NCBI GenBank assembly: GCA_949126835.1 | Contig: OX421506.1 | Location: 27,913,441-27,977,440, forward strand | Direction: 5' to 3' | Length of the DNA stretch: 64,000 nt | DNA from: Anisus vortex | Lineage: Eukaryota; Mollusca; Gastropoda; Planorbidae | Shown: piece by piece, positions 11,931-22,874 of the stretch | Position numbering within the stretch: the first letter of the stretch is position 1 | Layout of the letters: each line of letters opens with the position of its first letter | The notes under the pieces: model-generated | Database searches by the model: none | Told to the model about the DNA's origin: nothing | What the model saw: the letters and a program-made list of their open reading frames with translations, nothing else | Program-made: the position numbers and the translations under genes

Positions 11931-12103
11931 TATTATAAGTATGATCAAATGCATACTGTTTTTAGAATTTGTGTTGGTTTTATAGCCACGGTGAAATTCA
12001 TTTTTAAAACTATATATTTCATATGGAGTGAAACATATGTGTACAATACTTGAGGGCCCTAACTGTACACAGTTAATTTGTACAAAATTAAAAGTATTCA
12101 TAC

Positions 12104-12133
12104 CATTTGTTGATTTCGATCCTCCCAATGAGG
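12104..12133 (-). CDS. Exon D', 30-nt linker exon of the modular gene
   Basis: Acceptor TCTTACAG before 12133 and donor GTATGAATA after 12104. It encodes ASLGGSKSTN in phase 1-1, a flexible Gly/Ser-rich linker. Its partner D at 21418-21450 has the same donor sequence and position relative to exon C but a different linker (PEDKNKTKN). It is the last exon seen; the next module or the membrane anchor must lie left of the window or has been lost. Confidence 0.6.
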
Positions 12134-12310
12134 CTGTAAGATTTAACGAGAAAAAAAAGAGAATATATAACGTTATTATATTTAATAGAAAAACCTTTTA
12201 TTGATTATTTTAATAAAAATATGCACCCAGACTTACTTTGGAATATTCTTTATGTTGTACTATTTAAGTAAAGTAACCAATGCAAACCAATTTAAGTCTT
12301 TTTGGCCCTT

Positions 12311-12535
12311 GAAGCAGCGTTGATCCGCTTCTGTGGGTACGGCATATTAGAGGATTGTGGGGCCAGCAAAATGCTCATTAGTCTTTTATCTTTTTCAAAA
12401 TAAGAGCTTTGTAGACTCAGGGACACCCACAGACTTGGACACAATACAAGCCTTTATTATGATTTGAACTTAGGACCCCAAACTAACCAAAGCAGTTGCT
12501 ATCTGCTAGGTCGTTGTGTGTCGTATGACTCGTAT
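12311..12535 (-). mobile_element. tRNA-derived SINE, old copy, in the C'-D' intron
   Basis: The reverse complement matches the SINE at 33478-33756: the tail block GAAGCAGCGTT...TGTGGGGCCAGC at 12311-12360 and the head around 12420-12530 with a decayed B box. A second old copy sits in the equivalent intron at 22045-22265 with matching flanks (TTTACTTTGGAATA...TGCAAACCAATT), so the insertion predates duplication of the module. Confidence 0.75.
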
Positions 12536-12613
12536 AGCCAATTGATATTTCAAACATTTAAATATTCAGTTTCTATAATATTAATCAATATACAAAATTA
12601 CCTTGAGTATATA

Positions 12614-12653
12614 TATATATATATATATTTATACTATTTATATAATTATATAA

Positions 12654-12696
<43 letters not shown>
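12614..12696. repeat. TA dinucleotide microsatellite
   Basis: Two runs of (TA)n separated by a short AT-rich stretch. Confidence 0.9.
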
Positions 12697-12698
<2 letters not shown>

Positions 12699-12939
12699 TC
12701 TTCTCTATAGACTCCTAGACTATTTGACAGATCGGAACAAAAGTTTAACGTACGAATTGGAAACGTCCTCTTAAAGAAATGATTATTATATAATATAAAA
12801 AATATTGCTTTATTCATTCAGATATTTTAAAAAATATATATTATGTTAATTAAGGTTATAAACTGAGCACTATTTGAGAACGATGTCCCTTTAAAAATGC
12901 TTTCAAATTATATGGGTTTCGGGACTGGGTTTTCTCGTA

Positions 12940-13990
12940 CTTTTCTTATACATTGCAGAAGATTACTGCGTCCTACGCTCATCCGTGGTCCGAGTCAAGT
13001 CTTGCATTTTTATCAATGTTTTAAATGATGTTAAGTTACTGGTTTTCCTGGTTTGTTCAGGCAACCCATTCCATGCCCGAACGCCACTCCCACTACAGCT
13101 TCGCCACAGCCCTAGCTATGACACCTTCAGGAGCCGGCTGAAGACTCACCTATTTCGTCAGCAGAATTAGCGTATTACTACATATTTCGTTGTCTGTCTG
13201 TATTCTGTAACTGTCGTCTGTGCATAGAACTGTCACCAACGGGATATGCGCTATATAAGCACCGTTATTATTATTATTATTGTGTTGTATTTCTGAATCA
13301 GAGTTTAATGCCTTATGTATTGCTACTACTTTTCTCTTTGCCCTTCTGTCCTCTAGTGTTTCTAGGTTTAGTAATTTGACTAATGGTGTTACTCTTGTTA
13401 ATTGCGAATGTTCTCTAGTTATGAACCTTGCAGTGCTTTTTTGAATTTGCTATAATTTGTTTATGTTTTCTTTAGTTGATGGGACGCACACAGATGCTAC
13501 ATATTCTAGTACAAGCCTAACTAATGTGAGATATGATTTTAGTTTTATATTCTTATTACATTTGTAAAAGTTCCGTTTTTTGAATCCTAATGTTTTGTTT
13601 CATTTTTTAGTTACTTCATCAATATCACAGGTTCCAAGATAACTTATCATTTATTATTACTCCCAGATACTTAGCATTGTTATTTAATTAGTTCTTTACC
13701 ATGAAAGAAGTAGTTTGTTACTATTTTTTTTTCTTCGATACCCTTATTAGTTGGCATACTCCAGTTTGATTCCCATTTTTGTAGTTCATAAAGGTCTTTT
13801 TGTCAAAGTTCACTATCTTTTCCTGTCTTTATTATTCTATAAATTTTACTGCGAATATTATTGCCTTTTTAAAAAAAATGATGGTTAGGTATTTTTATTT
13901 TGATAGTTTTATTGTTAGTGTAATATTATTGATAAGAAGTCAAGTCAGCACAGGCGTTCGCTTTTTTTTTATGGATACTTTTTGATAGCA
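12940..13990 (-). pseudogene. Decayed CR1/jockey-like LINE, RT thumb to 3' end (family alpha)
   Basis: On the minus strand, pieces read KDLYELQKWESNWSMP, NNAKYLGVIINDKLSWN and RFITREHSQLTRVTPLVKLL, in the order expected for the end of a LINE reverse transcriptase. The 3' end block at 12950-13020 (ACGCTCATCCGTGGTCCGAG on plus) recurs at 50090-50150 and 55165-55240. Other copies of the family are at 49835-50150, 54700-55800, 61190-61340 and 62555-62810. It contains a nested LINE tail at 13065-13285. Confidence 0.6.
13065..13285 (+). mobile_element. Nested 3' end of a second LINE with (TTA)n tail
   Basis: Plus-strand frame ends SYDTFRSRLKTHLFRQQN, the standard C-terminus of CR1/L2-like LINEs. 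A short 3' UTR (TGCGCTATATAAGCACCG) and a (TTA)n tail follow. It interrupts the minus-strand family-alpha LINE, so it is the later insertion. Confidence 0.65.
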
Positions 13991-14121
13991 TAAGCTTTAC
14001 AGGAACAATTCATATGTATGTTCAAGGGCCTGGGTGACCGTAAACAATAACAAACCATTCGTTTCTACGTCATTTTGATGGGCATAACTAATAGTTTAAT
14101 ATAGATACAAAAATTACTTAC

Positions 14122-14397
14122 CACTATTACGACAAGTAAAAGTTTTATTTCTCATGCATCCACTATGTTCCTCATATGAAGCATTGAAGTGTAAAGACCT
14201 GGTAAATTTGTTATCCGTGTGGTATTCCACACAATCAGTAGTTGAAGTAAACGATCCAAAATCGAAAGTAATAGCCAAGGTGTGATTAGCTAAGTTATAG
14301 ACACACCATCGCAATGTTTCATAAACATTAAACGTAGCTTCACACTTTTCAGGATCGAGAACTTTTCTACCAACAAGCAGGATCGATTGTTCCGAAG
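14122..14397 (-). CDS. Exon C', cysteine-rich domain of module 2
   Basis: 276 nt, phase 1-1, with acceptor TTTTAAAACAG and donor GTAAGTAAT. It encodes about 92 residues. Visible features are LLVGRKVLDPEKCEA at the start, then RWCVYN, FDFGSFTSTTDC, SYEEHSGC and KTFTC, giving five cysteines in the same spacing as exon C. N-glycosylation sites include NHT, NAS and NKT. The hydrophobic/aromatic alternation (AITFDFGSF) suggests a beta-sandwich, possibly Ig-like. No stop lies inside the exon. Confidence 0.75.
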
Positions 14398-14399
14398 CT

Positions 14400-14955
14400 G
14401 TTTTAAAATATTCAATAATAGCAAATTTTATTTATAAAAAAAGAAACTTTGACAAATAAACACGTATTAAACTAATAAAGCAAAAATAATCATAAAAGGA
14501 GGGTCCAAACAAAAATAGAATACTTCTACTTCCAATGCTACTGCCACACCTCTTACGGAACCCGACTTTTATCTTATCTTATAAGTTTACAGACGTTTCT
14601 TCTAGATAGAAGATTATTACGTCCACAAGCCCAAAACTCCTGCAGGGCGACAGGGATCCGTCGGTGACAGGGATAGTACCCGCAACACCTGTAACGCGTT
14701 AGACATTTTACATACGCCAATGTTGTTCTTTTTTGTGGATTGTGTAACCGTTCAACATATTGTGGTAATTACCCATCTAAATACTTTGTATCAGTGGTGG
14801 AAGTTTGCAGTGGTAAATAGAATACTGATATAGGGAACCTGGAGTGAGATATTGTTCAATTAAGTCACCTATTTGACGAGTCTTAAATAGGCAATTTGGA
14901 TGCAAATTCATTTCCGCTATATTCCCGTAAACAATCGTAAAAGTATCTTTTCGGC
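14400..14955. other. Intronic spacer, no exon seen
   Basis: Part of the B'-C' intron of the minus-strand gene and upstream of the plus-strand signal-peptide frame. No repeat or element was recognised. Confidence 0.4.
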
Positions 14956-15170
14956 ATGTTTCAAGTGAATTTTGGAACTTCCAGTTTCATTTTTGTTTTG
15001 CTTACATTGGCAACCATTACGATTGCAAGCAGAGATTTTCGCCTTGTTACTGACTTAACATTCAAGGATGTTGAGAAATTCATTGCACTTTCAACTGCAA
15101 GTTTAGGCCGACTACAAATAAACAAAGGCTATGAGTATTATTATGAGGATTATGTCTTTAAATATTAAAA
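14956..15170 (+). pseudogene. Signal-peptide exon of a plus-strand gene, probably frameshifted
   Basis: MFQVNFGTSSFIFVLLTLAT begins a frame with a clear hydrophobic signal peptide (predicted cut near TIAS). About 45 mature residues follow, ending GYEYYYEDYVFKY and a TAA at 15166. A possible donor GTGAGT begins at 15171. The 3' part is related to 53682-53851 (GYKYFCEDYVF), which stays open to a strong GTAAGT donor. Compared with that copy this one has one extra base just before the end, which creates the stop. It could be a 70-residue secreted peptide or a broken first exon. It sits inside an intron of the minus-strand gene, on the opposite strand. The family is unknown. Confidence 0.45.
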
Positions 15171-15179
15171 GTGAGTATG

Positions 15180-15608
15180 CCAGAATTTATAGCAGAAGGC
15201 AGCCATTTGTGTAATGACATTTAGCGAATAGGATCGGAAGTGAAGTTGCATCCAACGCTTATGCATGCATAAGATTAAAGACTAGTCAATAGAACCTGTT
15301 TTGGTTTTTAATAAACTGATTCATCAGCTTGACTAAAACGGAATAGTTGTGCAGCTATTACCTCTGTGTGTGCATCGTGGATAAATGATAAGAAAATCTG
15401 TTTGCAGCCATTAAATAAAAAATCGTGGCATAACCCCAACAAACAGCAAGTTAAAAGTGTCCGGAGGGAGAGTTACCTAATTCAGGTGCACGCATACTCC
15501 GAGTGTACACGCGGGGACCTGAGCATCCTACTGGCCACACTATCCACGTCCAACATTATTTACTTTGCAATTGATTGAGAAACTGGTGATCGTATACTTT
15601 TGTTTAAA
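15180..15608. other. Intronic spacer, no further exon seen
   Basis: Between the plus-strand signal-peptide frame and the 42-bp satellite. A short open stretch at 15366-15578 shows no family motif, and I do not call it a gene. Confidence 0.4.
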
Positions 15609-15609
15609 A

Positions 15610-17890
15610 TTGTAATTGTAAACTTGAGATTTTCAGTATTTTTATTTTAGTTCCGAATTGTAAACTTGAGATTTTCAGTATTTTTATTTTAGTTCCGAAT
15701 TGTAAACTTAAGATTTTCAGTATTTTTATTTTAGTTCCGAATTGTAAACTTGAGATTTTCAGTATTTTTATTTTAGTTCCGAATTGTAAACTTGAGATTT
15801 TTAATATTTTTATTTTAGTTCCGAATTGTAAACTTGAGATTTTCAGTATTTTTATTTTAGTTCCGAATTGTAAACTTGAGATTTTCAATATTTTTATTTT
15901 AGTTCCCAATTGTAAACTTGAGATTTTCAGTATTTTTATTTAAGTTCCGAATTGTAAACTTGAGATTTTCAGTATTTTTATTTTAGTTCCGAATTGTAAA
16001 CTTGAGATTTTCAATATTTATATTTTAGTTCCCAATTGTAAACTTGAGATTTTCAGTATTTTTATTTTAGTTCCAAATTGTAAACTTGAGATTTTCAGTA
16101 TTTTTTATTTTAGTTCCGAATTGTAAACTTGAGATTTTCAATATTTTTATTTTAGTTCCGAATTGTAAACTTGAGATTTTCAATATTTTTATTTTAGTTC
16201 CGAATTGTAAACTTGAGATTTTCAGAATTTTTATTTTAGTTCCGAATTGTAAACTTGAGATTTTCAATATTTTTATTTTAGTTCCCAATTGTAAACTTGA
16301 GATTTTCAGTATTTTTATTTAAGTTCCGAATTGTAAACTTGAGATTTTCAGTATTTTTATTTTAGTTCCGAATTGTAAACTTAAGATTTTCAGTATTTTT
16401 ATTTTAGTTCCGAATTGTAAACTTGAGATTTTCAGTATTTTTATTTTAGTTCCGAATTGTAAACTTGAGATTTTTAATATTTTTAATTTAGTTCCGAATT
16501 GTAAACTTGAGATTTTCAGTATTTTTATTTTAGTTCCGAATTGTAAACTTGAGATTTTCAATATTTTTATTTTAGTTCCCAATTGTAAACTTGAGATTTT
16601 CAGTATTTTTATTTAAGTTCCAAATTGTAAACTTGAGATTTTCAGTATTTTTATTTTAGTTCCGAATTGTAAACTTGAGATTTTCAATATTTATATTTTA
16701 GTTCCCAATTGTAAACTTGAGATTTTCAGTATTTTTATTTTAGTTCCAAATTGTAAACTTGAGATTTTCAGTATTTTTTATTTTAGTTCCGAATTGTAAA
16801 CTTGAGATTTTCAATATTTTTATTTTTGTTCCGAATTGTAAACTTGAGATTTTCAATATTTTTATTTTAGTTCCGAATTGTAAACTTGAGATTTTCAGAA
16901 TTTTTATTTTAGTTCCGAATTGTAAACTTGAGATTTTCAATATTTTTATTTTAGTTCCCAATTGTAAACTTGAGATTTTCAGTATTTTTATTTAAGTTCC
17001 GAATTGTAAACTTGAGATTTTCAGTATTTTTAATTTAGTTCCGAATTGTAAACTTGAGATTTTCAATATTTATATTTTAGTTCCCAATTGTAAACTTGTG
17101 ATTTTCAGTATTTTTATTTTAGTTCCGAATTTCAAACTTGAGATTTTCAATATTTTTATTTTAGTTCCGAATTGTAAACTTGAGATTTTCAGTATTTTTT
17201 TTTTAGTTCCGAATTGTAAACTTAAGGTTTTCAGTATTTTTATTTTAGTTCCGAATTGTAAACTTGAGATTTTCAGTATTTTTATTTTAGTTCCGAATTG
17301 TAAACTTGAGATTTTCAATATTTTTATTTTAGTTCCGAATTGTAAACTTGATATTTTCAATATTTTTATTTTAGTTCCGAATTGTAAACTTGAGATTTTC
17401 AGTATTTTTATTTTAGTTCCGAATTGTAAACTTGAGATTTTCAATATTTTTATTTTAGTTCCCAATTGTAAACTTGAGATTTTCAGTATTTTTATTTAAG
17501 TTCCGAATTGTAAACTTGAGATTTTCAGTATTTTTATTTTAGTTCCGAATTGTAAACTTGAGATTTTCAATATTTATATTTTAGTTCCGAATTGTAAACT
17601 TGAGCTTTTCAGTATTTTTATTTTAGTTCCGAATTGTAAACTTGAGATTTTCAATATTTTTATTTTAGTTCCCAATTGTAAACTTGAGATTTTCAGTATT
17701 TTAATTTTAGTTCCGAATTGTAAACTTGAGATTTTCAGTATTTTTATTTGAGTTCCGAATTGTAAACTTGAGATTTTCAATATTTATATTTTAGTTCCCA
17801 ATTGTAAACTTGAGATTTTCAGTATTTTTATTTTAGTTCCGAATTGTAAACTTGAGATTTTCAATATTTTTATTTTAGTTCCGAATTGTA
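15610..17890. repeat. 42-bp minisatellite, about 54 copies, with 673-bp higher-order repeat
   Basis: The unit is roughly AGTTCCGAATTGTAAACTTG followed by AGATTTTCAGTATTTTTATT and TT. Because 42 is divisible by three, several frames stay open on both strands (GTKIKILKISSLQF repeated), which is a period effect and not coding evidence. Marker variants recur at a spacing of 673 bp (16 units plus one base): the 6-T variant at about 16099 and 16772, CAGAATTTTT at about 16224 and 16897, and CAATATTTATA at about 16012 and 16685. So a block of about 16 units was duplicated as one piece. The array fills the B'-C' intron. Confidence 0.95.
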
Positions 17891-18019
17891 AAGCTTTTAG
17901 TTTTTGCCAGAAATATAGTATTCATTTAAAATACGGTTTTAAAAAATAAAACTAAAAAATTTACAACAACAACAAACAAATATGTTTTTAAATAAAAGGA
18001 ACATAAAGATTATACTTAC

Positions 18020-18230
18020 TATACACTTTTGGCAAGGTAATATTGTTGCTCCACCACCAAGGCACGTAAGGTTCAATTGGCCAAGCAAGTTTATACATAG
18101 ACTCTGAATCATAATGTCGAGCCGTCATATTAAGATAAAATTGAAATGTTCCATTGGAATAGTCCGTACAGAAACAGGGTCTATCAACTTTAACCTTGCT
18201 ACAGGGCTTATTTAAATACAAAGTACACCA
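18020..18230 (-). CDS. Exon B', unsplit, of module 2
   Basis: 211 nt, phase 0-1, with acceptor AATCTGTTACAG and donor GTAAGTATA. It encodes WCTLYLNKPCSKV, then RPCFCTDYSNGTFQFYLN, DSESMYKLAW and WSNNITLPKVY. The four cysteines and the NGT and NIT glycosylation sites match exon B of module 1. In this copy LNKPCSKV and PCFC lie in one exon with KVDR between them; in module 1 the same point is split by a 1.1-kb intron. The upstream intron also matches the one before B1 (18230-18360 against 43889-44030). Confidence 0.78.
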
Positions 18231-18396
18231 CTGTAACAGATTATTAAAATATTTAAAATTGTTTGATAGAACTGATAATCATAATGTGATTCAAATTGTA
18301 AGTGTCACCTTTTATGTTAATAGGAAACATATTATACAGTCATACCTTCTATTTTGTTGCCAATGTTTTATTTATACATAATTACGAGTGAACAGA

Positions 18397-18945
18397 ATTC
18401 ACGTACCTAGGCAGTACTATCACTGCAACTGACGACTCATCCCTAGATACATTGTGCCGCATTGGCAAAGCGTTTGCCTTCTTCCAAAAACTGTACCCAC
18501 TCTGGAACTTAACGTCATCGCTCCCAATAAAAATACGTGTCTTCAATGCCATCGTAGTCCCAACCGCCCTCTACGCGAGTGAAACTTGGAGGTAGACAGT
18601 GGTAAACGACTGGAATCTCAACGCGCACATTATAATTAAGCTTATGTGTAACTCATTAAAATGCACCACTCTTTGCATAATAAATTTCACATCATGACAA
18701 TACCTCAAACGCATACTTGAGATCACTTATCGAGATTGTACAAATGAAGAAGTTTATCGACTAACGAAAACGCGCCCACTATCGACGTCGGTCACCGGAC
18801 GTCGCCTCAATTTTGCCGGCCACATAATACGTCAACCTGATCATCGACTACCCTACAAGGCAACCAGATGGCGGCCGAAAAGCGGACGTCGCGACCTAAA
18901 ACTACAATGCGTGCAACGATTCGTTATGTGATATAAAACAGGGAT
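18397..18945 (+). pseudogene. LINE reverse transcriptase C-terminal fragment
   Basis: The frame reads YLGSTITATDDSSLDTLCRI, then GKAFAFFQKLYPLWN, ALYASETW, and after breaks TYRDCTNEEVYRLTKTRPLS and RRLNFAGHIIRQPDHRLPYK. This is the C-terminal RT part of a LINE family common in invertebrates. It is 5' truncated with internal stops, and inserted in the A'-B' intron. Confidence 0.65.
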
Positions 18946-19139
18946 TATATGTGTTACTACATATAGAAGTCAATTATATTAGGAGAAAAATTGTATAATA
19001 TACCACACTATTTTCAAAAAAATATAAATCTGCCTTAGCGGTTGCTTTTTGTCCCAGTCTACCCTACACTCATTTACATAAGCCACATTTATACCATAAA
19101 CATTTTTAGATAAAAATCAATCCAAAGGATTACATTAAT

Positions 19140-20150
19140 AGTATATTGGCAATGGCTCAACTTGCACAGTAAACATCTGTAACGATGTGACAGGGGATTG
19201 CGTGGCCAACAGAGTGTGGAGTCTCCGGCCAGTGGTGCCTAGCCCGTCAAACGTTGTTGGCTCGTTCGTCTATGGAGTATGATAGCCGAACTGACTCTTT
19301 AACTACTGTATTATTTGTCCGATATTTATATTTTTGGAACACAGGTTATTTAACATTTCACTTGACACCCACAAACATATATAAGTAAATAATCCACACG
19401 GATAGCTGGTTTATGAATGAGCCACAGACATACGTTTATTGATCTGTCGAAAGTATTTCAACGGCGTCGCTATATGGACGCTACTAATATGTCTGATTAA
19501 TTAAGATGTACAATATTCCTAAGACAGTGTTCTATTGAATCTAAATCGCAACAATAAACTGCAAAGGCAAAATGCACCACAGCTGCGGTTATGGAAAATA
19601 ACACATCAATATAAGTCTAGGAATATTTAATAGGCGAACATTGATCCCGGAAGGACTCAAAAACTGCCAGAGCCCAGCCTAACGTCATGTCGGGGCGTAT
19701 ATACACAAAGGACGGAGAATCAAATGGACCAATCGGGGCAAGAGGGTGGATTCGTAATGTCACGTTTTCTTTTCCCGAGCCTTTGTCCATACAATCAAAC
19801 AATGCTCCGAGGGTCCGTCAATGGAAGGGGATTGGGGTGGGGTGAGAGGGGTTGACACTGTGACGCAGATAGGACCTGGGAGCGGCCAGGTGGGTGGTCG
19901 AGAGACCAGGATGGTCAAAAATTGAGGTAAATCTGGTTATATCAACAAAGGAAATTATCGCCCCCTTTCAACGCCGGCACACCCTATAATCCCTCATCAA
20001 AATTAAAGCTCTTTGTTAATCGCCATCGGCGGCCCACCCATGTTTACACAACACAAGACAAAGGCCGCGCGAAGAATAACTAGATACGAGCGCACCCTAC
20101 CTGACCGCCTGTGTTTTCATTCAGGTTTTCAGGTGGCTAGTTTATCTAAT
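19140..20150. mobile_element. About 1 kb insertion in the A'-B' intron, unclassified, LTR-like
   Basis: The flanks 19060-19135 and 20150-20250 match 48883-48973 in the module 1 intron, but the roughly 1 kb between them has no counterpart there. The block 19180-19450 (from TGTAACGATGTGACAGGGGA) is related to 51000-51271 (TGTAATGTTGTGACAGGGGA). Both begin TGT, contain TGATAGCCGAA and AATAATCCACA, and end near a TTTATTGA. That composition suggests an LTR remnant, but I cannot find paired ends or a target duplication. Confidence 0.5.
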
Positions 20151-20249
20151 TGTATGCTAATTAATTTCTTTGATCATTAAAAAACACTTCATGACAACAT
20201 CGTTATAATATTTTTAATGTATTACGTTAAAGGACCAAATGCAACTTAC

Positions 20250-20428
20250 ATCGAACCAATGGCTATACTGTCCCTTTAAAAACTGTGCAAAAAATACCAG
20301 TTTTCTCATTGCTAATTGGTCAGGATCCGACAGACGGACAGTCGCAGTAAAGCTATACGTATCCACGTTTGCGATCAAACCATCTTTACAATTGTGTGTC
20401 TGTGTATATCCACCAAGAATTAGGATAT
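20250..20428 (-). CDS. Exon A', first exon of module 2
   Basis: 179 nt, phase 1-0, with acceptor ATCTATCTAG and donor GTAAGTTGC. It encodes ILILGGYTQTHNCKDGL, then VDTYSFTATVRLSDPD and RKLVFFAQFLKGQYSHWFD. The first half is almost the same as exon A (ILILGGYTQTHTCKDGL), while the second half has diverged strongly. One cysteine is visible (NCKDG), which must pair with another exon. Confidence 0.77.
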
Positions 20429-20499
20429 CTAGATAGATATAAACATGTACATATAAATAGTAGGAAAAAAAGTCAAGTACCACACAGTTCAAATTGATC

Positions 20500-20690
20500 A
20501 TAGGGGTCGGTGCAGAAGCGTTCACCAGTTTATGTGGTGCCGATTAAAAGGGAATATGTGGTCAGCTCAATGCCAAGTCGCCTTTGAACTAGGTATAATC
20601 AGGGACACCGTCCAAATACTAGCCTTTACCACGATTCGAACCCAGGACCTTCGGAAAGCCCGTCGAACGCGCTTAGCAACCTTGCCCCAT
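20500..20690 (-). mobile_element. tRNA-derived SINE
   Basis: The reverse complement gives a tRNA-like head with box B in GAACCCAGGACC complement (GGTCCTGGGTTCGAATC) near 20645 and the family's body and tail (GTTCACCAGTTTATGTGG) near 20513. Same family as 33478-33756. It is shorter in the body and is not shared with the other module. Confidence 0.75.
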
Positions 20691-20744
20691 TAAAAATATT
20701 ATAAATAAATAATGAGTTATTAAGTAATTGGTTACTCCCTTTAC

Positions 20745-21375
20745 TATTTGGTAAGTATGACCAGAAGTAAAGTCATAGGTATGATGTAACTCTCTGTCTT
20801 ATAAGTATGACCAGAACAGTAAAGTCAGAGCTATGATCTGGCTATCTGTCTTATAAGCAAGACCAGAACAGTAAAGTCATAGGTATGATTTGGCTATCTG
20901 TCTTATAAGCAAGACCAGAACAGTAAAGTCAGAGCTATGATCTGGCTATCTGTCTTATAAGCAAGACCAGAACAGTAAAGTCATAGGTATGATTTGGCTA
21001 TCTGTCTTATAAGCAAGACCAGAACAGTAAAGTCAGAGCTATGATCTTGCTATCTGTCTTATAAGCATGACCAGAACAGTTAAGTCAGAGCTATGATCTT
21101 GCTATCTGTCTTATAAGCAAGACCAGAACTGTAAAGTCATAGGTATGATCTTGCTATCTGTCTTATAAGCAAGACCAGAACAGTAAAGTCATAGGTATGA
21201 TTTGGATTTCTGTCTTATAAGCAAGACCAGAACAGTAAAGTCAGAGCTATGATCTTGCTATCTGTCTTATAAGCATGACCAGAACAGTAACGTCAGAGCT
21301 ATGATCTGGCTATCTGTCTTATAAATATGACCAGAACTGTAAAGTCATAGGTATGATCTTGCTATCTTTGTTAAA
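20745..21375. repeat. 52-bp intronic minisatellite, a dimer of a 26-bp ancestor
   Basis: About twelve copies of a 52-bp unit: AAGACCAGAACAGTAAAGTC + ATAGGT, then ATGATTTGGCTATCTGTCTT + ATAAGC. The two halves align with each other and with the 26-bp unit at 11735-11930 (GTGACCAGGCTAGTAATGTT + ATAGGT). It lies just downstream of exon D on the gene strand, the same relative place as the 26-bp array after D'. Confidence 0.88.
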
Positions 21376-21417
21376 TGTATGATCTGTACAAAGTTAAATA
21401 AATTTAAGTATTCATAC

Positions 21418-21450
21418 CATTTTTTGTTTTATTCTTGTCTTCAGGTGCCA
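21418..21450 (-). CDS. Exon D, 33-nt linker exon of module 1
   Basis: Acceptor AAAACTTATAG before 21450 and donor GTATGAATAC after 21418. Phase 1-1, encoding [V]APEDKNKTKN with an NKT glycosylation site. Same donor and intron context as D' (12104-12133). It is short and very charged, so probably a hinge between modules. It is called by comparison of the two copies and the phase fit. Confidence 0.6.
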
Positions 21451-22044
21451 CTATAAGTTTTATAGAGGAAAAAAATATAACGTTATTATATTTAAAAGAA
21501 AAACATATTTCTATTATTAAATAAAATAAAAATGTGACCCTCCACCACGGATTGAATCGCATTGTGCCTTAATTTCATTCTGAGTTATTTAAAGATCCTT
21601 ATAACAATCAGGATGCTGAATTTAACGGTGAAAACCGTTTCAAAATCTGAGAAATTGTATCCTAGCTATAAGTGTTTTGATGTACCGACTGTCTGAAACC
21701 TAATTTTGATAAATTTTACATTTACTATTTTGCATATTTAGATGAAACAATACAGGGTGTTACTTTTAAAATAATTTAGTAATACTTTATAATTACTTTT
21801 AGAATTAAAACTTACCACAGAAAAATGCAAAATAAATAAATAATTTGTAATTCTCAATATCTGAAAAACCATAATTTTACACACCTATGGCATATTTTTG
21901 GCTGAAGCTCAACATAGCTTGAGACACACAGCCACTCAATTCGTGATAGAGGGTCACATATATGCATTACTATTTACTTTGGAATATACTTGTGTTAAAG
22001 TACCCCCTGCAAACCAATTAAAAAAAATTGACATTTTTGATATA

Positions 22045-22265
22045 GAAGCAGCGTTAATGAGTTTCTGTGGGCAAGGCATACTAGAGGATTGTGAGGCCAG
22101 CACAGTGCTTTTCTTTCTTTTCACTTTTTATTAGCAATGTTAACTGCCAATCATAGCTTGGTAGGTTAAGGGACACCCACTGACTTGGATAAATAACTGG
22201 CCTTTATTGTGATCTGAACTTTAGACCTTTAAATCGTCAAAGTAGCTGCAAGGCCGTCTTGTTTT
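22045..22265 (-). mobile_element. tRNA-derived SINE, old copy, in the C-D intron
   Basis: GAAGCAGCGTTAATGAGTTT and GGCCAGCACAG at 22045-22110, then a decayed tRNA-like head at about 22170-22260, all in reverse orientation. The flank TTACTTTGGAATATACTTGT ... TGCAAACCAATT matches that of the SINE at 12311. Confidence 0.75.
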
Positions 22266-22340
22266 GTACATATCCAACTGAAACGTTTAAATATTCAGTT
22301 TCTATAATAATAAATTAAAATGAATACAAACACTACTTAC

Positions 22341-22625
22341 CAGTATAATGACAAGTGAAAGACTTTTTTCTCCTGCATCCACCATGTTCATCATATGAAA
22401 CATTAAAGTGGGAAGACTTGTAAATATTCGGATCGGTGGTGTATTTTACACAACCATTAGTTGAATTAAACGTTCCAAACTCGAAAGAAATGTCCACGGT
22501 GAGAGCATTATATTTACCCACGCCATGGGCACACCAATACAAATATTGATTAACTGTGATTGTAGTTTCACACCTTTCAAGATTGAGAGCTGTTTTACCA
22601 AGATACAGGATTGGCTCTTCTTTCT
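22341..22625 (-). CDS. Exon C, cysteine-rich domain of module 1
   Basis: 285 nt, phase 1-1, with acceptor TTTTTTTTAACAG and donor GTAAGTAGTG. It encodes PILYLGKTALNLERCETT, YLYWCAHGVG, VDISFEFGTFNSTNGCVKY, FNVSYDEHGGC and SFTCHYT. Five cysteines match those of exon C'. N-glycosylation sites include NST and NVS. A B-C intron of about 20 kb separates it from exon B2 (42559). Confidence 0.77.
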
Positions 22626-22874
22626 CTGTTAAAAAAAAAATTCAATAATACCAAATTATATTTAAAAAAAAAAAAGAAAGAATCGTTATTATATACTATT
22701 AGAAATAGCCCGCGCGAAACTGTGGTGATGGGTTTACTAATTAGCGAGGATATTAACTAGTCCGAGATATTAGTAACATAATCGGTTCAATGATTTCTGA
22801 GTTTTAACGTAAAAGGACTCATTTTAGGAAAGGTCGTGGTATCATGCGGTAACAGTTTACCACAGGGATATTAA

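Noticed and set aside
11919..12128. 69-codon minus-strand frame as a full exon
   Set aside because: Comparison with the copy at 21418-21450 shows that only 30 nt (12104-12133) are framed by conserved splice sites; the rest is intron.
15604..17780. Many open frames on both strands with repeated GTKIKILKISSLQF or its mirror
   Set aside because: The repeat period is 42 bp, divisible by three, so any stop-free unit stays open. No start context, splice sites or composition support coding.
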